Below are positions 1 through 7,676 of a DNA stretch of 17,153 nucleotides, one piece after another. The DNA comes from an uncultured Lachnospiraceae bacterium (GTDB lineage Bacteria > Bacillota_A > Clostridia > Lachnospirales > Lachnospiraceae). The stretch is from assembly GCA_947175285.1 (NCBI GenBank), contig CAMWMM010000036.1, positions 1-17,153 of the forward strand, written 5' to 3'. The notes under the pieces were generated by a model. That model worked only from the letters and a program-made list of their open reading frames with translations, had not been told where the DNA came from and ran no database searches. Within the stretch, counting starts at the first letter, position 1, and each line of letters opens with the position of its first letter. Position numbers and translations under genes: made by a program.

Positions 1-711
1 CCATACAACCAGTTGCGAATCATTTATATCACTATATCGCTGCATAAATAAAGCATTTACTAAATCATCAAAAGTGTAATCAAAAGATTTGTTATTCTCA
101 AAATTATGGCCATCCAGCACAAAACCGCTATGCGAATAGAAAAATTTTGCATTTTTACCGAGAGAAACATCATAATTAAAATAAGTATAATCAAACATAT
201 CAAAAATAAGATATTGGAGATTTTGAATCTTGTTTTTGCAATTATTGAAGCAATATTCCAGAGTCTTCATATTATAGTAAATATCCTGAGAGCCCATAGC
301 TAAATTGCAGAAAGTTCCATTTAAAGCCTGCGGCAAAATACCGACTTCCGCATGAGAAATTCCTAAAATCATTCCATCATACTGTGTTTTAAAAGGATTT
401 TTCATTATTCTGTCTACTACCATCGCTGGTATCACCGCATAATACATGAGATAAAAATCAACAATTATTCTACTTTCACTTTGCAGAATCGTTTCCAGCA
501 AGCAACGCAAATCCCTTGAGCGAAGTCTGTCATTTATAGCAATCACAATACAATCATAAGAAATCAATGTTTGCAAATCAAAAACAGCAGCATCCGTTAA
601 CCAATTTCCAAGAATATGTTGTGTCACTTTATCATCACTTTTCAATGAGCGCCGGACTAAATCAATATCTTTTTCATAACCTATAATTAAAATGTTCCTA
701 CTTTTTTCCAT
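1..711 (-). CDS. Partial protein with Rossmann-like N-terminus and possible SGNH-type domain
   Basis: I read 237 in-frame codons with no stop; the C-terminus lies beyond the left edge. The start ATG at 709-711 follows the upstream stop by 14 nt and has an AAGAG element about 8 nt upstream. Residues 6-60 look like a small nucleotide- or sugar-binding Rossmann fold: a hydrophobic strand NILIIG, alternating helices, and a second strand CIVIAIN. From about residue 112 there is a new beta strand ending MILGISH (114-120), then FCNLAMGSQDIYYN (134-147) and LIFDMFDYTYF (168-178). A GxSH turn followed by a GSQDxYY block recalls SGNH-hydrolase/acyltransferase-like proteins in polysaccharide clusters, with the serine of GISH as candidate nucleophile. 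That assignment is an inference, and the Asp-His end of the domain is not in view. As the last visible gene of the glycosyltransferase operon, it could modify the finished glycan, for example by acylation. I do not recognise a named gene. Confidence 0.72.
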   Translation of the reverse strand, partial: MEKSRNILIIGYEKDIDLVRRSLKSDDKVTQHILGNWLTDAAVFDLQTLISYDCIVIAINDRLRSRDLRCLLETILQSESRIIVDFYLMYYAVIPAMVVDRIMKNPFKTQYDGMILGISHAEVGILPQALNGTFCNLAMGSQDIYYNMKTLEYCFNNCKNKIQNLQYLIFDMFDYTYFNYDVSLGKNAKFFYSHSGFVLDGHNFENNKSFDYTFDDLVNALFMQRYSDINDSQLVVW

Positions 712-725
712 GCCTTTTTCTCTTG

Positions 726-2012
726 CTATATTTTCTGTGCTTTTACAATATATTGAAAAGCTTCATACATCAACGCTTCCGTCTGTTCAGATAAGGCAAG
801 CAGTTTCTTTTCCAATTCTTTTTGCTCGTCAGAAATTTCTATCCTGCTTATCTTCATATCTATTATCCGGTAATTTGTTTCCATGAGCAACTGCAATATT
901 TCATAATATGTGAAGAAATGAATATGCGTCTTATCCAACAGTCCAACGTCTTCATAAATAAACCTTCCGTTAATAAGCTCTTCCATAACCGATATATGCA
1001 TAATATTAGGTATGCTTGCAATAATATAACCATTCTCATTCAATAAATTACGGCACATTTGGACTACTTCTTTAGGATGCCGTAAATGCTCTAACACATC
1101 ACCCAAAATAATATAATCAAATTTTTCGGTAAATGGAACTTTCAAATCATCTATATCTCCAAACCTCACATCTGCAATATGTTTTGCAACATCTACTGCT
1201 GCCTCATTAATCTCCAATCCATATGTTTTGCAATTTGGATATTGACTTTGAATTTCAAACAGTGTCACTCCCAAATTACATCCAATCTCTAAAACATTGA
1301 ATGTCTTTTCTTTTTCTTCCTGAATACCATCCGTCAAAAGCGGATTAGGTTCTAATCCAATATAATTGATTCCCCATATACTCTTTAACAATGCTAAATC
1401 TTCTTCATCCCATTGTGTTGTTTCTGTATATATTTCATTACAGGAATGAAGGTTCTCATTGACACATACATGCAAGCGCTGTTGGTAAAAATCATTTTTG
1501 ATTAACCTTAATCCATAATCCAGAAGAACATTCTCTGGGCATTTAAGATTCTCCTGAAAATATCCATTCTTATTCAAAACTTCCTTCCTCACAGCCCATA
1601 TTTTCCATTCTGTGGCAAGTGTTTTATCACATATTACCCTTCCGAAATCTTTGCACTCATTTTGATTTAAAACCGGACTGGCAATTCCCACCTCAGTTGA
1701 ACTTAATGCCTCTATTAGATGTTTAATCACATCTTTTTCCGGATATACCCCTGCTTCTAAGAAAACAACATAATCTTCTGTTTCAAAATTTTCTAAAGCT
1801 GCATTCCAAATTTGCCCATACCCTTGGGTACCTTCATCAAAATATATATATTCATACGTCTGCTCTGCAAGCCATTCTTTAGTGGCATCCTGTGAACCAT
1901 TATCCAATATGATAATGTTCGAAACACCATCCATGTTTTCAAGACATTTTACAGTTTTCTCTAAAGTATCTTTTCGATTATGTGTTGTTAAAATTATAGT
2001 AGCTTTATACAT
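726..2012 (-). CDS. GT2 glycosyltransferase - SAM-dependent methyltransferase fusion
   Basis: The protein has 428 residues and two domains. Residues 1-210 resemble a GT2 (GT-A) fold: ATIILTTHNR at 4-13 and LDNGSQDAT at 36-44. At the place of the metal-binding DxD it has FLEAG (84-88), so the canonical aspartates are missing. Residues 235-370 are a class I methyltransferase: motif I VLEIGCNLG (240-248), the acidic GLEIN end of strand 2 (265-269), FGDIDDL (284-290), the GDVLEHL post-motif (304-310) and ASIPN (332-336), as in Methyltransf_23-type enzymes. The C-terminal 40 residues are charged and probably helical. The likely role is O-methylation of a sugar on a growing glycan, with the N-terminal half acting as a transferase or as an acceptor-binding remnant. 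The start overlaps the preceding gene by 8 nt and has an AAGGAAGG ribosome binding site 5 nt upstream, which suggests translational coupling. No signal peptide or membrane segment is seen. Confidence 0.88.
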   Translation of the reverse strand: MYKATIILTTHNRKDTLEKTVKCLENMDGVSNIIILDNGSQDATKEWLAEQTYEYIYFDEGTQGYGQIWNAALENFETEDYVVFLEAGVYPEKDVIKHLIEALSSTEVGIASPVLNQNECKDFGRVICDKTLATEWKIWAVRKEVLNKNGYFQENLKCPENVLLDYGLRLIKNDFYQQRLHVCVNENLHSCNEIYTETTQWDEEDLALLKSIWGINYIGLEPNPLLTDGIQEEKEKTFNVLEIGCNLGVTLFEIQSQYPNCKTYGLEINEAAVDVAKHIADVRFGDIDDLKVPFTEKFDYIILGDVLEHLRHPKEVVQMCRNLLNENGYIIASIPNIMHISVMEELINGRFIYEDVGLLDKTHIHFFTYYEILQLLMETNYRIIDMKISRIEISDEQKELEKKLLALSEQTEALMYEAFQYIVKAQKI

Positions 2013-2673
2013 AACTGCCTTCCTTATTCATACGATATTCGTTCATAAACTTCTCACGTTCTTCATCATAAACTACAAGACTTGATATAGCATTATCATG
2101 CAGACACCATGGATCCTCCATCTTGGGAACAACCACTTTATATCCACGCCTTATAAATTCCTGGCTCTGCGAGCAATCATAAAAATCCCATTTTTTAAAC
2201 AAATCCTCCCGCCACGGAATATCATACTGGGTAATCATCATCAGACCATCTATCGCCTCCACCTCTGTTAACCGATCTTCCCCTGCACGAAATATACCTA
2301 TGCTATGAATACTCCATCCATATATTGCACCACATCTTTCACTCTCCCACATAATCCCGTCATCAGAAAGCTTTGACGTTCCTACCATCCCAATCATTCC
2401 AATTTGCTTATCACTCTGAAAAATATCCAGAAAATCCTGAATAAAATTAAAATTAACAATAAAGGTATCTTGGTGCAGATATACTTTATACTTTGCTTTA
2501 GAAGAATGCATTGCTTCATTATAGCCTGCTGCCATAGATTTTGCACCTTCCATCACAAGAACGTTTATCTGATAACCTTGCGGAACTTTTAAATGCTTTA
2601 TATAATAAACACATTCTTCTGCATATAGCCGATTATTACTGCAAATAATAAAACAAATCTCTTTCTCATTCAT
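2005..2673 (-). CDS. Stand-alone PF13712-type glycosyltransferase
   Basis: The 222-residue protein is a single domain resembling the 'glycosyltransferase like family' PF13712 (Glyco_tranf_2_5). Visible marks are ICFIICSNNRLYAEEC (6-21), the AAGYNEAM segment (48-55), YKVYLHQDT (62-70) in the place of a DxD motif, IGMIGMVG, a VEAIDG turn and PWREDLFKKWDFYDCSQ. It aligns along its whole length with the C-terminal half of the protein encoded at 4183-5292, most strongly in the last 90 residues. The start ATG overlaps the upstream TGA as ATGA and has a GGAG 8 nt upstream, so the two genes are probably coupled in translation. Together with the upstream gene it re-creates, as two polypeptides, the helical module plus PF13712 order that is fused at 4183-5292. 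Donor and acceptor cannot be told from sequence. Confidence 0.87.
   Translation of the reverse strand: MNEKEICFIICSNNRLYAEECVYYIKHLKVPQGYQINVLVMEGAKSMAAGYNEAMHSSKAKYKVYLHQDTFIVNFNFIQDFLDIFQSDKQIGMIGMVGTSKLSDDGIMWESERCGAIYGWSIHSIGIFRAGEDRLTEVEAIDGLMMITQYDIPWREDLFKKWDFYDCSQSQEFIRRGYKVVVPKMEDPWCLHDNAISSLVVYDEEREKFMNEYRMNKEGSYV
2207..2238. repeat. 32-nt exact direct repeat, copy A (stand-alone PF13712 gene)
   Basis: Identical to 4364-4395. It encodes the end of an MITQYDIPWRE motif shared by both PF13712-type proteins and supports their origin by duplication within the locus. Confidence 0.85.
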
Positions 2674-4160
2674 AGTTCTATCTCCCCTTTCACCAGTTTT
2701 TCCTTAACGATCTGTACTACTTTCTCTCTATGTATAGCACTGTGATGTAAAACTATGAACAATTCATAGCCCGATACCTGATTCTGCTTCAAAAACTGAT
2801 AAAATTCTTCCTCATTACCATCCATAATATCCAAATCAATTCTTCGAAAATAGAATCTCAATTTCGTATATCGTTCTATCAAAGCATCCATACTTGTCAC
2901 TTTTTCAAAAAGTGTACGCTGACCTTCAGCCTTTTCCTGTTCGCAAACGGGAATCAGATAATAAAGGGCCTGAAGGTTATCATTGGCAAGCCGCTTGCTT
3001 GAACGTAATAACTCTATAATTTCATCGGACATTCCGGTTCTAAATAACTCGTTTAGTAATTCATGAAGCGTAAAAATATCTTTTAATTGAACATTTTCTA
3101 CCGGTTCACCTTTACTTGCCGATGCTAAATAATCAGCCAGATTTTGATTGATTACCAGAATACTATCGCTTGAAATTTCCATATTAAAAATTTCTCTTAA
3201 TAATTTCCTGAAACCATCAGTTTCCTTTAAAAGATACGGATTCTTACGAATATCAGGAAAATACCGCAGCATCGTATTTACAAAGAACTCCAAGACATCC
3301 ACTGTCAAAGCATATCCTCTTCGTATAACCATTACCATCGTAAGCACATACCCCCAACAGAAAAACAAATACGCAATTTCCTCCTGGTATCGCTGTAGAA
3401 AACCTCGTTTTTCCAAATCCTTAACTAAATGTATCCATACAAGTACATTATCCAGCCTGGGTGCATCCCATACCCCTCGCATAGTACTGCCGGGCGACAT
3501 ATAATAAAAATAAAGCACTTCATCCAAAAAATAATGTCTTTCTTCATACAACCGCACCGGTATTGTGAACAATACTTCCTCATATATCAGATATTCCGCA
3601 AACTGAATATGCTTATCCTTTATCATACTCAAACGATACAATTTCTGCGTACAACAGTTAGGTACCCCCTCATTATCCGTTATTAAGTATGCCTTTCTCC
3701 TTTCATCCTTATCAAGTTCTAATAAATAGCTTCCACTGCCCTCTGTCGGGGATAGCAAGGAAAAATCTGTATCATCAGTAACTTTTTCCATTCGATATTC
3801 CACTACATCAACATCATATTCCTTTGCCCTTTGATATGCATGCTCCATTGCCTCTAATGCCAGCCAATCATCCGAATCCACAAACATTAGATATTCGCCG
3901 CTTGCATAAGTAATACCTATATTTCTCGCTCCTCCCTGCCTCATGTTTTGCTCTAACGGTATCGCTATAATAGTATTCGGATATTCTTCTTCATACTTCA
4001 TAATTACTTCCCATGTCGCACCATCATCCGTCGAAGCATCATCAACAAGGATAATCTCTATATTCTCTATTCCTATTGTCTGTTTCACTAAAGACTCCAC
4101 ACAGCGCCCCAGATAAGCTGAGACATTATAACAAGGAACAACAACACTTACCTTTTTCAT
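2670..4160 (-). CDS. GT2 glycosyltransferase with C-terminal helical module
   Basis: From the chosen start the protein has 496 residues. Residues 1-345 are a GT2 enzyme: KKVSVVVPCYN at 2-12, VDDASTDDG at 39-47, RQGGARN at 74-80 and the metal-binding DSDDW at 95-99. This part matches the two shorter GT2 proteins at 7677-8714 and 8749-9789 over its full length. Residues 393-485 are an extra helical segment shared with the proteins at 4183-5292 and 13473-15878; key positions are LIERY, FYFRRID and SGYEL. An in-frame ATG at 4181 would add seven residues and sits 1 nt after the upstream stop, but it has no clear ribosome binding site. I chose 4160 because both paralogues begin exactly MKKVSVVVPCYN and an AAAGGA lies 12 nt upstream. 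The protein appears cytoplasmic. The appended module may dock it to its partners, which is inference. Confidence 0.88.
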   Translation of the reverse strand: MKKVSVVVPCYNVSAYLGRCVESLVKQTIGIENIEIILVDDASTDDGATWEVIMKYEEEYPNTIIAIPLEQNMRQGGARNIGITYASGEYLMFVDSDDWLALEAMEHAYQRAKEYDVDVVEYRMEKVTDDTDFSLLSPTEGSGSYLLELDKDERRKAYLITDNEGVPNCCTQKLYRLSMIKDKHIQFAEYLIYEEVLFTIPVRLYEERHYFLDEVLYFYYMSPGSTMRGVWDAPRLDNVLVWIHLVKDLEKRGFLQRYQEEIAYLFFCWGYVLTMVMVIRRGYALTVDVLEFFVNTMLRYFPDIRKNPYLLKETDGFRKLLREIFNMEISSDSILVINQNLADYLASASKGEPVENVQLKDIFTLHELLNELFRTGMSDEIIELLRSSKRLANDNLQALYYLIPVCEQEKAEGQRTLFEKVTSMDALIERYTKLRFYFRRIDLDIMDGNEEEFYQFLKQNQVSGYELFIVLHHSAIHREKVVQIVKEKLVKGEIEL

Positions 4161-4182
4161 TTTCCGCTTTAATCCTTTCATA

Positions 4183-5292
4183 TCAAATTAGATATTCTTT
4201 CACGAACTTTTCTCTTTCTTCATCATAATTTTCCAAATTCAAAAATCCACAATCATGAACACACCAAGGCTCTTCCATTTCAGGAACCACCACTTTATAT
4301 CCGTGCCTTATAAATTCCATGCTCTGTGAACAGTCATAAAAATCCCATTTGTCAAATAAATCTTCCCGCCACGGAATATCATACTGGGTAATCATAAGCA
4401 ATCCGTCCACTGCCTCTACTTCCTCTAACGGCTGGCTGCATTTATTAGACAGCATAACAGTTTCATAAATATGCTGCTCATATATCATACCATATCGTTT
4501 GGCATCCCACATAATTCCGTTTTCAGGAATTTTCGGTGCCCCAATGACACCAATCATCCCTATTTGACTGTCAGACTGAAAAATATTTAAGATGTCATGT
4601 ATGAAATTCCGATAAATTAAATATGTATCATGATGCAAATATACTTTATACTTGGCTTTAGAATACCGCATCGCCTCGTTATATCCCGCTGTCATTGACT
4701 CTGCTTCTTCCACTGTCAGGACATCGATTTGATACCCATCCGGAATGTGCAGATGATGAATATAGTAAAGGCATTCTTCCGCATATAACCTGTCATTGGT
4801 GCAAAGAATAAAACAAATTGTATTTTCATCGGATATTGCTTCCGGTTTGAAAAATTTTCCTTCGTTATTTTCATTTTCTGCTTTAAGAGGTCTTTCCCCT
4901 TTAACAATCTGCAATACTTTTTCTTTATGAAATACACTAAATTCAATAACCGTCAGCAATTCATAGGACGATATTTGCTCTGCCGCAAAAAAACGGTAGA
5001 AATCTTCCATCTCATTTTTACTAATTACATCAAAATCGATTCTCCGCAAATAAAATTTTAACCGTGCATATCGTTCTAACAGTTCATCCACATTAGAAAC
5101 TTTAGAAAAAACAGTAACTTGTCCCGCCTTTTTTTCTTTTTCATAAATTGTACATAAATAGCAAAGTGTAGACAAATCATTATCCTGCTGCGTTATTTCT
5201 TTTTGTGCAAGAAGAGATTTTTTAATTTCATCATATCTTTTTTCTGATAACAATATATTAATGGATTCTTTGTCCAAAGGCAGTTCTATCAT
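4183..5292 (-). CDS. Helical module fused to PF13712-type glycosyltransferase
   Basis: The 369-residue protein starts at an ATG that overlaps the upstream TGA (ATGA) and has AGAGG 4 nt upstream. An earlier in-frame ATG at 5346 would overlap the previous gene by 58 nt and is less likely. Residues 38-130 form a predicted helical segment (YEKEKKAG, LLERYARL, FYLRRID, SSYELLTV) that matches the C-terminus of the next protein in the operon and the middle of the large plus-strand protein. A polar linker (about 131-156) leads to the catalytic half at 158-369: ICFILCTNDRLYAEEC, TAGYNEAM (201-208), YKVYLHHDT (215-223), IGMIG and PWREDLFDKWDFYDCSQ. That half is homologous to the stand-alone protein at 2005-2673. 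The DxD-like position reads HHD here and HQD in the stand-alone copy. It is probably one of the sugar transferases of the locus; the substrate is unknown. Confidence 0.87.
   Translation of the reverse strand: MIELPLDKESINILLSEKRYDEIKKSLLAQKEITQQDNDLSTLCYLCTIYEKEKKAGQVTVFSKVSNVDELLERYARLKFYLRRIDFDVISKNEMEDFYRFFAAEQISSYELLTVIEFSVFHKEKVLQIVKGERPLKAENENNEGKFFKPEAISDENTICFILCTNDRLYAEECLYYIHHLHIPDGYQIDVLTVEEAESMTAGYNEAMRYSKAKYKVYLHHDTYLIYRNFIHDILNIFQSDSQIGMIGVIGAPKIPENGIMWDAKRYGMIYEQHIYETVMLSNKCSQPLEEVEAVDGLLMITQYDIPWREDLFDKWDFYDCSQSMEFIRHGYKVVVPEMEEPWCVHDCGFLNLENYDEEREKFVKEYLI
4364..4395. repeat. 32-nt exact direct repeat, copy B (fused PF13712 gene)
   Basis: Identical to 2207-2238. Recombination between the copies would remove the GT2-module gene and join the fused gene's N-terminal part to the C-terminus of the stand-alone one. 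Confidence 0.85.
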
Positions 5293-6455
5293 TGTTCCTC
5301 TACCCACTTCATAAACTCTCTCATTTTTATATCCCACGTATAGCATCGCAATACTTTCGCATGTCCTGCTGCAGCTATCTTTTGACGTTCCTCATCATGA
5401 ACCAGATAATAATCTACTTTATCCATTAATTCTTCCGGTGTCTTAAACATCACAATTTCTTTATCTTCTTCAAATAATTCAGCCGTCTCCGGACAATAAG
5501 TGGTCAAAACAAATCCGCCTGACTCCATAATATCCATAACTCTTTGCGGTGTTCCGCCTTCTATGCTCTTCAAAGTAATATTCAGATTAATCTTACTTCC
5601 ATTAAAAACAGCAGGAGCCTCTGTTCTGTCATTCACAAAGGGCATAACTTTCACATTTTGCAGCTTTGATATAGCCTTTTTACTTCCTGTATAGAACGTC
5701 ACTTCATGCTCTTCTGCCAATAAATTCAGAATACATATTCTTTCAATATTTGCTAATTTTCTAGCCAGATAATATGCTTCAAAATACTGAATATCATCTA
5801 TGTCAAAGGGATTAATCAACTCAAAACCCGGACATGACGCTTTGATATATGCAAGAACATCTTTGCCGGTTTTTCCATAAATCCGGTTTACTCCATCCCA
5901 TCGGAAGGCTGCTTCATCAAAAATACTATTAAAATACTGTTGCAAAGCTTCCGGTATATTCTGCATATAATTATCATATAAATTATCATCATAAAGGCTG
6001 CCGACAAAACTTATATCATGCAAGTAATTCTTTTTTCTGGCGTTCCACCATGCAGCTGCGTTGATATCAATAGATAATGGCTGGTATAGAACATGTGGAA
6101 CAGCCTTCCCCACAAGTCTTTCATAATCCACTTTATCAAAAACTGTAAAATAACAGTTATCCATCCGTCCAAAAGGAGAATATAAATTATAAGAGGGTGC
6201 ATCCCATTGCAGGCATAGATATTTAATCTGTGCCTTATAGGCTGCCATCGCCAAGTTATATATTAAAGATATAGAAACCATATGGGTAATATGATTCTCC
6301 TGAATATAGCTTACAATTTCCTCTATGATTTCATCTTGCAGGAATATCCCATTTTCCTTTTTCGGATACATGATAACTTCATATCCTGCCCTATTTAGGG
6401 CTTCTGCAACCGCTCTAGTCGGCGTATGAGTATGCACATATAATATTTTAATCAT
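5289..6455 (-). CDS. CgeB-like GT-B glycosyltransferase, array copy 5
   Basis: The 388-residue protein is the fifth and last GT-B paralogue of the array. The N-terminal half resembles DUF3880 and the C-terminal half resembles Glyco_trans_1_2 (PF13524). Visible marks are IKILYVHTHTPTR at the N-terminus, LQWDAPSYN (LCLQWDAP where the other copies have SIxWDAP), SFVGSLYDDNLYD, EAAFRWDGVNRIYGKT, GSKINLNITL, IEGGTPQRVMDIM and the block ETAELFEEDKEIVMF shared by all five copies. It departs from the others in MESGGF where they have the form xGAGGF, and in CYTWDIKM where they have YTY(D/E)KKL. Its ATG lies inside the last codons of the previous gene (8 nt overlap) and has a strong GGAGG 6 nt upstream. 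Each copy probably transfers an NDP-sugar in the cytoplasm. The near-constant C-terminal donor side and the more variable N-terminal acceptor side suggest similar donors and different acceptors. Confidence 0.9.
   Translation of the reverse strand: MIKILYVHTHTPTRAVAEALNRAGYEVIMYPKKENGIFLQDEIIEEIVSYIQENHITHMVSISLIYNLAMAAYKAQIKYLCLQWDAPSYNLYSPFGRMDNCYFTVFDKVDYERLVGKAVPHVLYQPLSIDINAAAWWNARKKNYLHDISFVGSLYDDNLYDNYMQNIPEALQQYFNSIFDEAAFRWDGVNRIYGKTGKDVLAYIKASCPGFELINPFDIDDIQYFEAYYLARKLANIERICILNLLAEEHEVTFYTGSKKAISKLQNVKVMPFVNDRTEAPAVFNGSKINLNITLKSIEGGTPQRVMDIMESGGFVLTTYCPETAELFEEDKEIVMFKTPEELMDKVDYYLVHDEERQKIAAAGHAKVLRCYTWDIKMREFMKWVEEQ
5430..5474. repeat. 45-nt exact direct repeat, copy A (GT-B copy 5)
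   Basis: This stretch is identical base for base to 6595-6639. It lies within the invariant EEDKEIVMF-TPEEL coding block of two adjacent GT-B genes. A repeat this long, 1165 nt apart in direct orientation, could allow loss or gain of one gene by recombination. Confidence 0.9.
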
Positions 6456-7635
6456 GTATGCCCTCCACCCACTCTAATAACTGTTTCAATTTCTTATCAT
6501 AAGTATAATGCTTTAATACTTTATCATGACCGGCTTTTGCAATTTGCTCTCTTTCCGCATCATGTAACAGATAGTAATCTATTTTCTCAATCAGTTCTTC
6601 CGGTGTCTTAAACATCACAATTTCTTTATCTTCTTCAAACAGTTCAGCCGTTTCAACACAATAATTCGTTAAGATAAAGCCGCCTGCCCCCATTATATCC
6701 ATAATTCTCTGAGGCGTTCCGCCCTCAATCCCTTTCAATGAGATATTCAAATTAATTTTACTTCCTGCATAAACGACTGCGGCATCTTTTCCCGACATTA
6801 CGGCAGGTTTCACCCTAACTTTTCCCAATGTTTTTCTATCCACCTGACTGGAAGTATAAAGCACTACCTCATACCCTTCAGCCAGAGTATTTAAAATAGC
6901 TGTTCTTTCTATATTGGCAACTTTCCTGACTAACCACAGTCTTTCAAAGAACTGTACATCATCGATATCCAGATTATTTTCAAGCTGGAAATCTGGTTTG
7001 ACTAATTTCATGTAATTCAAGATTTCCGGTCCTGTCTTTCCATAAATACGGTTTACCCCATCCCACCGAAATGCTGCTTCTTCAAAAATACTGGTAAAGA
7101 AATCCTGTATCACAGATGGCATATTCTGCAGATCTTTATCATAAAAATTATCTTCATATAAATTCCCCACGAAACAAACATCGTGAATATATTTTCTTCC
7201 TGCCAGTTTCTTTCTGATATGTCTACTCCAAACAGCCACATCATCTGCATTGACGGACAACGGCTGATATAAGATATGTGGAATACCAGCACTTAGAAAT
7301 CTTTGCCCATCCAGTTTATCAAACACGGAAAACCAGCAATTATCCAGCTTCCCAAATGGAGAATACAGTTTGATATAGGGTGCATCCCATATAATTGAAA
7401 CATATTTAATATTTGTCTTATATGCTGCCAGGGCAAGATTATAAATTAAATGAACCGACATAATATGCGTAATTTCATGTTTCTGTATATAATCCATTAT
7501 TTTCGCAATTTGTTCGTCATTTAAGAGGGAATTTTCCTGTACATCCGGATACTCTTCTACCTGATAACCCATTTTTTTTAATGTATCAACAATATCCCTA
7601 GTCTGTGCCATTCCATATACATATAAAATTCTCAT
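6448..7635 (-). CDS. CgeB-like GT-B glycosyltransferase, array copy 4
   Basis: From the chosen start the protein has 395 residues. It opens MRILYVYGMAQTRD, nearly the same as array copy 1 (12193-13374), and has SIIWDAPYIK, the FVGNLYEDNFYD segment, EEAAFRWDGVNRIYGKTG, GSKINLNISLKGIEGG, TPQRIMDIMGAGGF and ETAELFEEDKEIVMF. An ATG at 7656 would add seven residues and has a weaker AGGA 4 nt upstream. The ATG at 7635 has GGAG 9 nt upstream and matches the start of the paralogues, so I prefer it. The gene follows the second GT2 copy after about 41 nt, the widest gap in the operon, and overlaps the next GT-B gene by 8 nt. No signal peptide or membrane segment is seen. The role is inferred from family and context. 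Confidence 0.9.
   Translation of the reverse strand: MRILYVYGMAQTRDIVDTLKKMGYQVEEYPDVQENSLLNDEQIAKIMDYIQKHEITHIMSVHLIYNLALAAYKTNIKYVSIIWDAPYIKLYSPFGKLDNCWFSVFDKLDGQRFLSAGIPHILYQPLSVNADDVAVWSRHIRKKLAGRKYIHDVCFVGNLYEDNFYDKDLQNMPSVIQDFFTSIFEEAAFRWDGVNRIYGKTGPEILNYMKLVKPDFQLENNLDIDDVQFFERLWLVRKVANIERTAILNTLAEGYEVVLYTSSQVDRKTLGKVRVKPAVMSGKDAAVVYAGSKINLNISLKGIEGGTPQRIMDIMGAGGFILTNYCVETAELFEEDKEIVMFKTPEELIEKIDYYLLHDAEREQIAKAGHDKVLKHYTYDKKLKQLLEWVEGIHD
6595..6639. repeat. 45-nt exact direct repeat, copy B (GT-B copy 4)
   Basis: Identical to 5430-5474. Both copies occupy the same codon positions in their genes, so recombination between them would give an in-frame chimeric GT-B gene. Confidence 0.9.
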
Positions 7636-7676
7636 TTCCTTTTTCTCCGCAATCATCCATTCCTATCGCTTTACAC

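Noticed and set aside
3148..3686. Two overlapping open frames of 118 and 85 codons on the plus strand, antisense to the GT2-module gene.
   Set aside because: They have no convincing ribosome binding sites or protein-like composition and are explained as shadows of the conserved minus-strand frame.
4716..4946. A 76-codon minus-strand frame inside the fused module-PF13712 gene.
   Set aside because: It lies wholly within a gene whose own frame has strong homology to a second protein in the window, so it is a shadow.
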